Positions 13,401 to 24,637 of a DNA stretch of 64,000 nt are shown here, in pieces; within the stretch, counting starts at the first letter, position 1, and the number at the start of each line of letters is the position of its first letter. Location of the stretch: the NCBI GenBank assembly GCA_902806595.1, contig CADCXC010000040.1, forward strand, positions 62,001-126,000, written 5' to 3'. A program made the translations under genes and the position numbers. This stretch comes from Pyrenopolyporus hunteri (Eukaryota; Ascomycota; Sordariomycetes; Xylariales; Hypoxylaceae). The notes below the pieces were generated by a model. It did no database searches. It saw only the letters and a program-made list of their open reading frames with translations, and was not told the DNA's origin.

Positions 13401-14772
13401 CTACTTGACCCTCAACTTCCAGACCCGAGAAGTTTCGTATGCCGGATCGGGTAGGGATGATCGTGGCCCCTTCGGAAAGGCGGTCCGCCGTATGGACGAA
13501 AACATCAAATTTTGTATCGAGTTCGGTAAGGCGTTGAACGAGATCTGTAACGCGCCGGTGTTCACGGCCGAGAGGGATCTTTGGATGGCGTGGGCAGCAA
13601 GATACCGCGCCTGCGAGTCTATGTATAAGGATCTCCTCCAGATGTTGGACCAGCGTGATGACTTGGACCCGGCCGACAACAGCTGGAAGAAGCATCTCGC
13701 TACCGTACCGTCTTCCTACTGGAAGAGCCGTATGCACCGCTTACGCGTCCTGGCGCAGAAGGAGTACGTCCGACTAGACCCGCGCATCCGCAGCGTCTTC
13801 GACCAATGCGAAGCCATCATCCGCCGTGTAAATGGGACTATGGAAAGGGGGACGGAACTACCTCCCGAGTTCGCGGCGGGCTTTGGTAATATCGCCGGGC
13901 TGCGCCGAGGGGTGGGCACGGGGTTCGGCCTGGGCCAACCTCTGCCTGAGAATATCCAACGAGGCCCATTCAACTGGACAGCCCCGGCTGACCTGCCGAC
14001 CGGCTTACCGACTGATGGACCGACTGGTCTGTTGACTGATCTGCCGCCAGTGCAACCGGCGCCGTTTGCAACTAACGCCCCGGCCGCTACCGCTCCTAGC
14101 AATGTAACGAATACGGGGGAAGCCGGGGCGCGCTGGCCTCGCCGCGACGGTGCTGCGGACACTCCCCCGGGTTTAGGTAGCAATAGTCGGCCGGTGCTGG
14201 GATCGCACCTCGAGCAGATTCTTGAGACGGGCCGGGTCCGGGACGGCGCGCCTGAGCCCGTCGGATCGGGCTTCGCGCGCTTTAATCAGGGCTCTTCGGG
14301 GGAGGGTTTCATGCAAGCGGCGCAACAGGCGACTGCTCAAGGCAATCTCGAAAACTCTGGGTATTTGGAGTCCGCCAATGCAGCCTCGGGCTTGAGCGCT
14401 TTCGGTTCGGGAGGTCCTTTCCCGACCGAGACGCCTGGGGACACCATTTTCAACGGACCAAATGTCTCTGAACTGGGACGGGCTCCAACCATGTTCCCCG
14501 AGCCATATGCGGGCCCGACAATCATGACGTCGGATGTTCTGTTCGGAGAGTTGATGCGTGTGATAGACACTTACGGTCGCGACGGCGAGGCCGGTGCGGC
14601 CGATGCGCAAACACCGTACCAGGCAACGGGTCCTTGGCGAGAGAGGGCTCCGAGCACCGATTCCAACGTCTCCAATCCTGATGCTGGGCCTGATCTTTCT
14701 GGTGCTGGGCCATATCCACCCGCTTATAGCGACTTTCCTCAATTCATCGGGTCTAATCAAAACAACGGTTAA
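10468..14772 (+). CDS. Large protein with an HExxH zincin-like motif (protein A), function unknown
   Basis: Proposed exons are 10468-about 11430, 11771-12283 and 12382-14772, about 1288 residues. The second intron (98 bp, GTGAGA to TAG, phase 0) splits the codons of HELG|H, so splicing creates SSLLHELGHAICYAQ (H489, E490, H493), a zinc-protease-like HExxH. A Glu about 55 residues later (AEAGY, about residue 548) could be the third ligand. The first intron has a good branch and acceptor (GCTAACC, then GGTAG), but its donor is uncertain: GTCAAT at 11431 keeps frame, while GTAGGT at 11439 does not. Residues 900-1288 end in a Pro/Gly/Thr/Ala-rich, probably disordered tail. There is no signal peptide or membrane helix. 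The middle region matches protein B (30015-34737) in motif order and intron position, so they are paralogues. Peptidase activity is inferred only from the motif. Confidence 0.75.
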
Positions 14773-15458
14773 CCAGGACGACGGAGAAAGAGAAACAAAC
14801 CGGCTCCTGAAGGTCGCAAACTTAAGAGCTCGGTCTCTCTTCTCCCGCCTTAGTATTGGTTGGGCTGCTTCGGTACGGGGTATATCTTCTTCGGTTGCCG
14901 ATAGGAAAATGTTACCATAATCTTACGATATCTCTTTTTACCAAAATCTTCTGAATCTGTCGTGAGGGCCATATCTTAAAAGCACACTGCTCGTGCTGTC
15001 TACCCAGGTAGGTGAGTTATAACGCAAGAAGAGGCGTCGCCCCTGTCGAGAACGTCACCGCCACCTTTAGCTTAGGCTTCATGGGCTGGGCCTCTGGCGT
15101 TGCGGTGTCTTGGATCATATGCCTAATCGATACTCGTTAGCCTACGTTTAGAAAGGCTTATTACCTGGTAACAACTCTGAGATCACCGTGCTTTGATTGT
15201 ATATCAACTAGTGGGCCCCTAACTCCTGGGACTGATGGCAAGGTAGATAGGCTGAGAGGGCCTGACGTACAGGGCTAGGAATGCTAACTGCGGAACGGCG
15301 ACTACTGAGGGGCTGGGGTTCGTCGTGGATAAGAAACTAGTTTATTCGTGAGGCTCTGGGGCCAAGCAGACATTGTATTCAAAGGATTCTATTGCATATA
15401 TAATTTGGATAGATAATTCGGAGGAATCCGTAAGGCCGGCTTACAACACAATTAGCCT
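14773..15458. other. Intergenic between convergent genes
   Basis: About 690 bp between the 3' ends of protein A (plus strand) and the sirtuin (minus strand). It contains a short ACCCAGGTAGGT tract near 15003. No open frame of note, so it is probably terminators only. Confidence 0.5.
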
Positions 15459-18376
15459 TCATCTCGAGCACTTAAGTCCCTCGAGTGCTTGTGCACCCTC
15501 GAGTGCTTCCTGTTGAGCCAACTCCCATCGAAGCTGGTCCGACGGGCTGGGGGGTTTATCATAAGCGGCTGAGCCAGCATCCTTGGGCGGCTTCTTGTAA
15601 TTCGTCGTCTCGTACCGTAACTTGATAAGAGGATCGCTAAAGACCATTGGATGCGTGGCTTGGCGAATGCTGAAGATTTGTGGCCGCGCTATCGGCGGCA
15701 AGTCAGCTAGAGGACTGTGAGGCGATATGTTTAAACTTGGCTCTAGAGGCTTGATCCTTGCTGGAGGCGAGCGCTCCCACCCGGGGTTGAGAGGAGGCAG
15801 CATTGGGCCTTTGTGAAGATGCGTCGATCCGGTTTTAGGTGCATCTTCCTTCTCAGCCCCGCGGAGGGGTGTAGAGTCTGGGCGCGAGGGTCTTTTAATC
15901 CTGGTAGCCGTGGTACTAAATGGGACACCCTCGATAATCTTCGGCTTCCGTTGGCGAGGATGGACCTTAACGGCGGCCGTGATGGAACTAGGCGGCGTAT
16001 ACAGGGATGTTGCGGCTCGATTCAATTCGGCTAACCTAGCAGGTGTCGGGGATTTACCAGCGCGCGCCAGCTCTCGGGCCGCCTTCGCATATTGACTCCG
16101 GCTGTCGTGGCTGGCCAGGAGTCCTGGTTTGACGGCGGCTTTCGGCTTTCTCCCAGGACTAGAGGACGTGACAAGAGTTACGGGCGCGGATTTCCTTGTT
16201 TTTCTCGCTTTGGCGGCCGGAATACCCTGGGACGCTGGAATAGGGGGTGGAGCAGCCGGCAGAGAGTGGTGAGGAGGCGTGTATCCAAGATTATCGAAAG
16301 GACGATTGCCTATTTTGGCTAGAGTTTGGAATATTTCCCAGACCACGTATGCGCCGCATTGGTAATCATTTCTCATGGACGAGGGATTCTTGGGTGGCGG
16401 CCGAGGCTTGTCGACTTCAATCGTGTGTCGTCTCTTTTCACCAAACCTCCCCCCGCTTCCCTCAACCCTCCCGCGCTTCTTTAATATACTCTCCCTCTTC
16501 TTCTCGGCCAGGGCCTCACGCCTCTGCTTCTCGGATTCTAGAATCTCACCCGGCGATAACCAAAGGTGAGGCTTCCTATATTTCAAGTCGTCAACCCAGG
16601 CGTCGCAATCCCACTCTATCCAGTAATCTATGATATCGCCCCAAACGCTATCAGAAGGCTTTGTCAGATTGATGAAGACGACCTTGCCTCCCTTATTATG
16701 TACGGCTTTGGCGAACTCTTTGACCATCACCTTAAGGCCGTGAACTCTGAGGCTTGTCCCTAGAATTAGGAGGAGATCCGGACCGGCGGAAAGGTCGTGT
16801 TGGACTATAGGAGATATAAGATCAGATTGTGGGTGTTCCTCCCCGTAGAGGACAATGTCCGGTCGAAGCTTGCCAACACCAAGAGCTCTCTTCCCCTTTT
16901 CCTGGCGGGCGGCAGTTGCTCCCGCGCAATGAGGACATTCGGGCTGTTCTCCCAACATAGTACATGATTCGCGACCGGCTTCATCCCAGTCGCAGAGTTT
17001 TCCGCACACAAAGCATCGGAGAGCATGTAGAGAGCCGTGCAGGAACACACATTCGACGCCTCGGTCTTGGGCTAAGAGCGAACGGGTGCCGCTTCGGCCA
17101 CAGATCTCGAGGCCACGCGAGCTTTGGCTATTCTCCACATCGTCGCCTTTTCCTGCTCCCTCTCTTTCCTTGAGAGCCTTCTCTTGATCGCTGAATTGGT
17201 GCTTGGCGGACCTTCTCCTACGATTACCCGCGCCGTTCTTCAAGTCTGTAGAAAGACCGATCTTCTTCTCGATTTCGTCGATATTTTGCGTGTATACTCT
17301 CGCAAGTTTCCCGACATCGCGTAGTTGAGCGATAAAGCGGTGCGTCGTAGTTGGCTCAACTTCCTTTATCTTCTGCCTTAAAGTTGTAGCAAAGCGGTAG
17401 AATACGGATGTTTTGAGTGGGTCTGCCCATATATTACAGTCGAAGAGATCGCGACCTTTCATATTGCGAAGGCTAGGGTTGGAGGTCCTGGAAGAAAGCA
17501 ATTCTAAGGGGTTCTGTGTATCTTCAAGGTCGGATGCCTCGGGACTTTCGGCGCTTCCTTGTGAACTGCTCTCCGTGGACGAGTTTATATTTTCGTAGGG
17601 GTCAAATAGGATAGGCGGCGGCGAGGAGAGAGGGGACGAGCTGAACGTCGCGCTTACAGCTCTCTGGATAATATGACTCATTTGGACGTCATTAGGAGCC
17701 TTCCCTACACATACGGCGGAGTCACAGGTTTGGGGTGAGGTGTTTGAGAATCGCGAGCCTGAGAACAGCGACTCTTCTGTGTCGAATGATTGCGTAGAAG
17801 ATTGAGACGTATTCAGGGGTGACGGCGGCCGCAGTCCTGATTGGGATCTGGTGAGCCGCTGTAGCAACGGTTCGGCCGGGGTGACGGTCTCCGACTTTAC
17901 GGGGATGTCGTGTGGAACACATAAAGCACGAGGTTCGGCAACCATATTGGTGCCGTTGACCGACGTATCCGCCGGAGCCTTGTGTTTAGAGTCGTTTGGG
18001 AGTCGCGCCGCCTCGGTAGAATCTTCGTACTCCGTCAAACCTTCAACCGGGCGGGATATTCTCCTTCGTTTGGTTGGGCGTCCGCTCACAGGGAAGTCGG
18101 TAGCTTGTACGTCAGGTTCCGCATGGCGACCGGCCTCTGCCCGTTCGAATTGGGCCTGTATAAGCGAGTAAAGCCCATTTTCTGAGCGAAAGTCCTAGAT
18201 GACTAGTCAACGTCTGAACGTGTTGGAGTACGGATCGGACGAGGTCGTACTGGTATACCAGAGTTAGTGCTTATCCCGGCACCAGTGATGAGGACAACCT
18301 TTTTCGCTTTCCCCAGAGAGTCGGCTACATGTTGAAGTAGTTCCGAAGAGGTGGGAGTGATCTGGAGTACAGTCAT
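15459..18376 (-). CDS. HST3: NAD-dependent histone deacetylase, Hst3/Hst4-type sirtuin
   Basis: Two exons (18376-18251 and 18194-15459) with a 56-bp phase-0 intron give 953 residues. The intron lies inside the NAD-binding loop: exon 1 ends ITGAGISTNSGIP and exon 2 begins DFRSENGLYS. The ATG at 18376 is the only one that leads into this motif. A long Ser/Pro-rich insertion (about residues 80-280) interrupts the Rossmann fold, as is usual for fungal Hst3/Hst4. Then follow TQNID, the catalytic FLHGSLH, a zinc ribbon with CFVC and CPHC, GTSLRVHG and FINLTKPS. The C-terminal third is basic, proline-rich and probably disordered. Family knowledge: Hst3/Hst4 remove acetyl from H3 Lys56 and protect genome stability in the nucleus. 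The assignment to this subclass rests on the layout and on the WADPL...VFYRF segment. Confidence 0.92.
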
Positions 18377-19280
18377 CGCGAACAACGAAGGGAACCGGTT
18401 TGGAGGAGGGGGAGAGGGGAACGGCTATCTAAGAAGCGCGTAGGGGCGTCATCGCGTGATAGCGGCCAAGGATAACACCGGTAAATCTCCCCTTCCTCCG
18501 CTACTGGCTGCAGAGCTGACGCCCGGGGGGTCCAGAGTCGCGCGCGGCTTGAAGTCGGGTGTGCGGGTGAGGAGGAATCGGGAGTCAAGACGCGTCAATA
18601 CGCGTTGTATTGTTGTATTCTGAAACCGGGGATCTAGGTATGGAAAAGCTCCTTTCTATGTCTACTCGGGGGTCGAAGGTCCGTCAATGAAATGGCCTCG
18701 GTGGTTGAAGCCGGGGGAGGGACCGTAGAATGGCTGGCAGTACGTTGGCGGTTGCGGAAATTATTGGTCGTGCACAATACGGGAATGCAAAAGGGAGGAC
18801 CAAATATTACATGTGGCTATGATTCGTTTGTATGGAGATATACGTTCGAAGGTTATCGGTGTCGGTTTAGATAACTGAGCACGGGTCCGGGAGGACGATT
18901 TGGGGGGGGGGTGGGGAGAGATAAACAATATGAGGAATCGGTGGAGGATGGCGCAAAAGAAAGGAGGAACCCAGGTACATACATGCCTAGGTAGGTACCT
19001 AGGTACCCACGTAGTATGTTAAACGGGAAAAAGAGAGAGAGAGAGAAAAAAAAAAAAAAAAGGGACCCCGAAGCCAAAGATAGTAGCTGGAGCAGGTATG
19101 GACGTAGGTAAGTCACGAATTAAGATAGAACAACTTCAATTGACAGAGGTAAACACTGAGGAAAACTAACTACCACCTAAGGTACCTAACTCCATTCAGT
19201 AAAGTGGTAGGAGGTAGGTACCTATACGTAATATACGCGCTGAGGAACGCTCACATACCTACCTACCTACCTAGCAGAAA
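18377..19280. other. Intergenic: sirtuin upstream region and start of the microsatellite zone
   Basis: The sirtuin promoter should lie just right of 18376; a C/T-rich segment on the minus strand (about 18390-18420) fits. From about 18970 onward come CCTAGGTAGGTACC-type runs, plus a GA run and a poly-A run at about 19034-19060. No credible gene. Confidence 0.4.
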
Positions 19281-19545
19281 GACGTCAAAAAAAGTGGCGC
19301 ACTACCAAAACGCTTCAATTCCATCAATATCAAACCGTACTTTAATACTTTATCTTTAATCTCGAAAAACTATATTACTATCTTATTTTAAAAAATTATA
19401 AATTTTATAAATTATTATATAAATTATAAATATGTTATAATAGTTAATTTTTAATATTTCATTTATTATTTAAGCGGATATAAATTTTATTATTTTAAGT
19501 CTCTTAATATTTATTGTTACGGAGTGCGTTAGTTATTTTGACGTC
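19281..19545. mobile_element. 265-bp MITE-like element with imperfect terminal inverted repeats
   Basis: The left end reads GACGTCAAAA, then shares CGCACT with the right end. The reverse complement of the right end (19518-19545) starts GACGTCAAAA and has CGCACT at the same spacing. About 22 of the first 28 bases pair as terminal inverted repeats. The interior is far more AT-rich than its flanks and has no coding capacity. Size, inverted ends and AT-rich core fit a non-autonomous DNA transposon that has suffered C-to-T mutation. I cannot see a clear target-site duplication, partly because both flanks are CCTA/TAGG repeat. Confidence 0.6.
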
Positions 19546-20108
19546 CTCCTGCCTAGGTAGGAATCCCCAGCGGTAAGGTGGGTGCCCACTATGTGGGTAC
19601 CGGGTACCATGGTAAATACCTACCTATATAGTAGAGGTACGAGTAGGTAGTTGCAGGTAATGTGCGCCACGCCACGCCCGCGTCCGCGTCTTTAAAACGC
19701 GGATAACATACCTAGGTACATACCTACCCTAGGTGTAGGTGCACGTAGGTACCTGGTACCTAGGTATCCAAGATATGCACCTCATTAAATGTATAAAAGT
19801 ACCTACCTGGGCAGGTACCTACCAGGTAGGAGGCCGTAGGCAGGTACGTTAGCCAAGGTCACGCCCGGCACGACGCCCCAATAATGAAATTGAATTTTCT
19901 TCACCTTGCTTGATCCGGCCGGACTTCGACATATGGACGTACATCCACGCACGAGGTCCCCATCATTCGCGGTTTTCAATTCGATATCCATACCTACCTA
20001 GGTTAGGTACCTACCTACCTACCTACCTACCTACCTACCTACCTACCTACCGACTCCAAGTCCAAGTTCGGTTCATCTCAAGCGGCGTAGGCTTTCCTCC
20101 CGCTTCGT
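19546..20108. repeat. CCTA/TAGG microsatellite zone
   Basis: Dense CCTA/TAGG and GGTACC/CCTAGG units fill this gap. The longest pure run is an (ACCT)n array at about 20008-20051, some 11 copies, just before the sedolisin stop codon. Nothing here looks like a gene. Confidence 0.85.
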
Positions 20109-21890
20109 TTACCCTAATACATCTAGCAGCTTAGAGAAGTCTCCTATGGAACCGACACCCGTCACGCAGTCATACCCTTCTACACTCTCCCACCCGGGCT
20201 CCTTAGCATCGCCAAACGCACAGTGCTGGCTGACGCCTGTGACGACGTCTTGTAATGCTGCCCTTACGGGTGGGGAGTACAGGGCCGGGTTCAGCCAACC
20301 AGTACTATTCCTCCCAGCTTTTAGCCTCGAATCGTTGATGAGTGCTACAAGAGCCGCGACAACCGGCGTGCTCGCGCTTGTTCCGAGCACGTCAGTCTGG
20401 TAGCCTCCTACTTGGATGACATAATTTGTGCCGGTGGCGCTGATATCCGGGAACGCACGGCCGGATCGGTTGTATAGTCCCTCGTGCGACCCGTTGAGAG
20501 CGGATATATAATCGTCTACGACACCGTTCTGCCACTCGGGCCTGGCGAAATAGTTGCTGAAACCGCCGGTGCTGAACGCGGCCCCCTCGAAAGGCAACGT
20601 GTTGCCTGTTGCCCCTACGGCCGTGACGTACGGGCAACTGGCTGGGAACGTAGGGAGGAACATTCTACGCCTCTGCCCGTCGTTGCTGTAGCATTGGTTC
20701 TGCCCAATTCCACTGGCGCCGCCATCCCCAGAGCCAGAGAAAACCGTCACCCCACGAGCCGCTACGAGAGCGATAAGATCACACACGCGGGCGGCGTAGG
20801 GGGCTGGTACCGATTGCTCGTCGTCGGCGTACGAAATGCTCACTACGTGGGGTATCTCCTCGTCGCTTAGGTCGAGGAGGTACTGGAAGAACTCAATGTA
20901 CGGCTCGTTGTCGCTTCGGTTGGATGGAAGCAGATCGCCGTTTCTATCAACCTTTTCGCCTCTCCCTCCAGTTGAATAGTATACCACATTTGTCGGGTAG
21001 GCGAGAGCCATGGCGTACTCCACGTCCAAGCTAGCCTCTAGCCCCGCTCTAGAATCCGGTGTGTTCGGCTGAGGGTTTGTCCCGTTATTGAGGGTGACCA
21101 CCGTGAAGTTGTAACCCAGCTGTCCAAGTTCAGGAGAATATGTCTTGAGAAACTTCGAGACGTCGTCGTATTTTATCCACTGCTCGAGGAAACCGGCTAT
21201 GCCAAATCGGACGGGAGATTGCAGAGGTGTTGTGGTGTTGGCGTATGCTACGCCGTAAAGCCTCTTGAGACATGCCGGGGTGACACCAGCCGGGCAAGGC
21301 TGGTCGTCGCCGTCTGCTAATATTGCAGGATGCTTCCCGGACCGGAGAGACCTAATCCGCGACTGGGGCGGTGCCATGAAATTCGAGATCGGGTATATAA
21401 ACTCGATGTTATCGCCGAGTAACCGAGGTATTGAGTACGACTGGGCGCGCAGGAATAACGAGGACCCCCGGAAAGAATAGTATCCTAATTTGGTGTGAAG
21501 GGCTCTATTGACTTCCGCCGCCGTCGTGGTAACTTTTACCATCGGGCCTTCGGCGGTCACGTCTGTGATTCTATTCGACTTGAGCCAAGAGAGCACCAGG
21601 CTTCGCGCTTTCCGGTCAGGCGCCTCGTAGGCTTTGACTTGGCCCCTCGTGAGATGGTGCCCATATTCAGCGTGTAGCGGATTGCTAATTTGATTGAGCC
21701 TAGCTTTTAGTTCATTGATTCTTGGTTGCTTGAGTGCAATTGTGAGAGAGACCGGCTCATCGGTGTTTACCGGTCCTTCGAACGCCCATCCCGTCGGTAG
21801 ATTAGTGACCACTTCTCGAGTGATGAGCGTTTCTGCGGCTGCATAACTTGTCCATGCCCCAAATAGAGCACTTACAAGGGCCCACCGCAT
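20109..21890 (-). CDS. Secreted S53 peptidase (sedolisin / tripeptidyl-peptidase type)
   Basis: A single exon of 593 residues, a normal length for the family. A signal peptide (ALVSALFGAWTSYAAA) is followed by a pro-kumamolisin propeptide (about residues 20-200, with NPLHAEYGHHLT). The catalytic domain has AGLEASLDVEYA (catalytic Glu and Asp), FSGSGDGGASG (oxyanion Asp) and GTSASTPVVAAL (nucleophile Ser). The C-terminal calcium-binding segment (QDVVTG ... GYDCVTGVGS) is present. Several NxT/S sites suggest glycosylation. Family knowledge: these are acid proteases that release tripeptides, or act as endopeptidases, outside the cell. The gene has the usual single-letter motif set and no sign of damage. 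Whether it is tripeptidyl- or endo-acting cannot be told. Confidence 0.95.
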   Translation of the reverse strand: MRWALVSALFGAWTSYAAAETLITREVVTNLPTGWAFEGPVNTDEPVSLTIALKQPRINELKARLNQISNPLHAEYGHHLTRGQVKAYEAPDRKARSLVLSWLKSNRITDVTAEGPMVKVTTTAAEVNRALHTKLGYYSFRGSSLFLRAQSYSIPRLLGDNIEFIYPISNFMAPPQSRIRSLRSGKHPAILADGDDQPCPAGVTPACLKRLYGVAYANTTTPLQSPVRFGIAGFLEQWIKYDDVSKFLKTYSPELGQLGYNFTVVTLNNGTNPQPNTPDSRAGLEASLDVEYAMALAYPTNVVYYSTGGRGEKVDRNGDLLPSNRSDNEPYIEFFQYLLDLSDEEIPHVVSISYADDEQSVPAPYAARVCDLIALVAARGVTVFSGSGDGGASGIGQNQCYSNDGQRRRMFLPTFPASCPYVTAVGATGNTLPFEGAAFSTGGFSNYFARPEWQNGVVDDYISALNGSHEGLYNRSGRAFPDISATGTNYVIQVGGYQTDVLGTSASTPVVAALVALINDSRLKAGRNSTGWLNPALYSPPVRAALQDVVTGVSQHCAFGDAKEPGWESVEGYDCVTGVGSIGDFSKLLDVLG

Positions 21891-22575
21891 AATGATACCC
21901 CGAGGCTCGAGGGATGCTTGAAGTGAAGAGTAAGAGAGCCCTCGGCTTAGGAAAGACTACAGATCCAAATCCAAATATAACCAAGGTGAGTTGATCGTTC
22001 CCAGTAGCCCAAAGACGTAAGCGGGTGAACTATTTATTCGTTAGGGTAAACATGCTCGTCAGGAGGGCGCACGAATAGAACCGAATCGGGGCTTGAACAT
22101 GTGCTTGCTACCTAGTAGTAGCAGTCGATTGTGCCAATATACCTATCTAGGTCGATATACAACCGGTTTAGCCGGATCAAGAATTAGATACGGTCGACTG
22201 ATTCGGCGAATGGCCGGGGCTTCCCGGTGCCGTTTTAGGCGTCCGAGGCATACGTTCCTGTGTCGTATTAGGGGAATTTAATCAATGCTGCGTGCTGCTC
22301 AGGCTTAAAATAGAAAACACGCCGTGGAACCGTCGCGAAGATAGATTGCTTCTGGAGATCCGATCTATAAATACGCCCGCCCAGAAGGCTGGAACATGTG
22401 AAAATCGGAATATACTTGCCCAAGGGCAGCTATGCTGCTACCTAAGGCTTCCTGTGCGTGAACGTGCGCTTTTGCACCCCCCTTACACCCGCCCATCTAT
22501 CTACTCTATCGGTCCACTCTGCAATGCCACGGAGAAACAACAACACCCACGAAAACAGATAAGCCGATCCATCAT
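21891..22575. other. Intergenic: sedolisin promoter and SDR 3' region
   Basis: About 690 bp. The left part should be the sedolisin promoter, since that gene starts at 21890 and runs leftward. A short CTATCTAGG-like repeat remnant occurs near 22140. An open frame overlapping 22292-22678 is a shadow of the SDR last exon. No additional gene. Confidence 0.45.
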
Positions 22576-23884
22576 TCATTCGAGAGAAAACTTCTCCCCG
22601 ATCAGATCTTCGCTCAGGCGCCAGAGACGCTCGGCTATATCTAAGTCCTTGGCAAAGTCCGCACAGGGAACGAATTGACAGTCGGCCAAGTAAAGACCAC
22701 CACGATCTAGTATCGTACATTGGAATTAGCCATCGGATGCCTTGACCTACTTACCTACGTACCTAACCTATCTTAGGCAGGTGACCAGGTAGCCATTAAA
22801 AAGCCAACGGAGCGACTCACCATTTAGGGCCGGATCCAACGCCGCCACGAGCGTCGTCGACGCGCCTTGGTCACAATTCTTCCAGAACTTGGACGTCCTC
22901 GCGATGGCATCGGCCATCTCTTCGTCATGCTCTCGACCGAGACGACTAGTCACACCTGTACAAGTGGCAGGTTAGCTTCATATATCGACTCACGACAATG
23001 GCTCATGCGGTAATAGCATAGTAATGGCCGTCAAACGAACGCGGTGTCTCCTACCTCCCGGGTGTACGGCATACGATGCAATCCCCTTCGTCTGCAGATG
23101 TTCCTGGAGATAAAGCGTAAACAAGATGTTGGCCGTTTTGCTTTGCGCGTATGCAATCGTGGGCATATATCCGTCTTCTTGGACTCTCCCGAACGCAGGT
23201 GGGAGAGGGGAAGTGGGCTTCTCTTCCGGAGGTACTTCCTTATTTTCGATATTGTAGTCGTGGAAGCGTATAGTGGATAGCCGGTGGCCGTGGCTTGAGA
23301 GGTTGATGATACGTGTTGTCCCGGCTGGCGAGTGTTTGGCCGCTTCGTCCAATAGAGGAAATAGCAGCTTCGTGAACAGAAATGGCCCAATGTGATTCGC
23401 GCCAAACTGCATCTCGATGCCTTCAGCCGTCCAGCGGCGCGAGTTATAAGTGGCCCCGGCATTGTTTATTAGTATATCTAATCTCGAAATCATGCTGATC
23501 ACCTCGTCGGCCGCCTTACGGATCGATGCTTGGGACGCTAAGTCTATCACGACAACTCGCACGTCAACTTCCGGGTATGACGTGAGGATAGATGACGCTA
23601 CGGTATCCAGCTTTTCTTTTGTCCTTGACACTAGAATTAAGGCTGCTGGCTCTTGAGATGCGAAGGCGACGGCTGTACCTTCACCAACGCCATCGGGCGC
23701 CACGCCCGTGATCAGAACTGCGCGTTATCGTCAAATTCAACATTCAAAACTCCCGCAAAAGAAAATATATATATATAGTGAAGAGGACAAAACACCCACC
23801 ATTTTTGCCTTTGATGTATTGCGCGTATGCCTTAGCGACCCCCAGTCCAGAAGTCTTCTCCCCCCACTCCGGATTCGAGGTCAT
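22576..23884 (-). CDS. Short-chain dehydrogenase/reductase (retinol-dehydrogenase-like)
   Basis: Four exons (23884-23800, 23717-23055, 22955-22821, 22706-22576) join in frame to give 337 residues. The introns start GTGGGT, GTAGGA and GTGAGT and end in CAG, CAG and TAG. The first intron cuts just before the cofactor loop, giving KN-VLITGVAPDGVGEG, a somewhat unusual version of the TGxxxGxG NAD(P) motif. Later come DILINNAGA, the Ser of INLSSHG and the catalytic YAQSK (YxxxK). The C-terminus reads GGLYLADCQ, as in fungal WWOX/retinol-dehydrogenase-like SDRs. It is expected to be a cytosolic NAD(P)-dependent alcohol or ketone oxidoreductase. It starts 753 bp from the divergent FAD monooxygenase, which suggests shared control. 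The substrate is unknown. Confidence 0.9.
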
Positions 23885-24637
23885 TTTGGAGTTTCTGACG
23901 TTTGTGGGGGGATCAGAAACTTGCGAAGGGATCTGAAGGAGATGCTGCTATGAGAATAGGGGGTAGTTCGTCTTGTCTTTTTTTTTTTTTCCTTCTTTGT
24001 TCTTGTAGTTTCGCTTACACCACGATACGCTGCCTTGATTTATTACTCCTCGCATGCTAACCGAACACGAACCCGGTCAAGGTAGACTAAAGGACACCAC
24101 TAGAGCGTTGGATTCTTCGAAAATGTCGGCATTATCAGCACCTGGAATAATCGGCCATTCTGGGCCGAGGGTTAACGGCCAAGTATAGCCTAAGGTCATG
24201 ATATGGTATTCGTCTCAGATACCCCGTAGGAGTCTACCAGGGCCTCTGCCCAATAGTCAGCAGCCGCCTTCGGACAAACTATCTAACGCTCTGCATGTGT
24301 CGAAACGGTTACCAAGTCCCTTCTCAAGCCGACTCCCCTTGCCTCAGACTTCGGGAACAGGGCTGGAAAGGGGCATCTCCCCGCCAACTTAGGGAAATCC
24401 CCCATGTGAACGTCCCCGCCCCCGCATCGCGTTTTGGGAGGATGGAGTCGTTCTAGTCTTAGGCGCAGCCGGCATATTCAAATGTCGATAGTGCCGGCAC
24501 CTTATTGGTTATCACTAAACATCTAAAGTAGCTGGACCATCCAGTTATAGCTCTGATATTCTAAGGTCTCGGCAACAAGGGATCTCAATACTGAATTCGA
24601 GTGATTCAGAAGATTCCTCTGCGACTCGATTATCACA
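23885..24637. promoter_or_regulatory. Divergent promoter region between SDR and FAD monooxygenase
   Basis: 753 bp separate the two start codons, which point away from each other. A poly-T/C-rich run (about 23977-23998), pyrimidine-rich when read toward the right, and several CGG/CCG triplets are visible. CCG-type triplets are typical half-sites of fungal Zn2Cys6 regulators but are too common to name an operator. Shared regulation is inference from geometry. Confidence 0.4.

Noticed and set aside
12634..14760. Several minus-strand open frames of 130-200 codons under protein A
   Set aside because: They lie opposite one long, GC-rich exon, and their translations are Arg/Pro/Ser-rich with no domain.
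22292..22678. 128-codon plus-strand frame near the SDR gene
   Set aside because: It overlaps the well-supported last SDR exon on the other strand.
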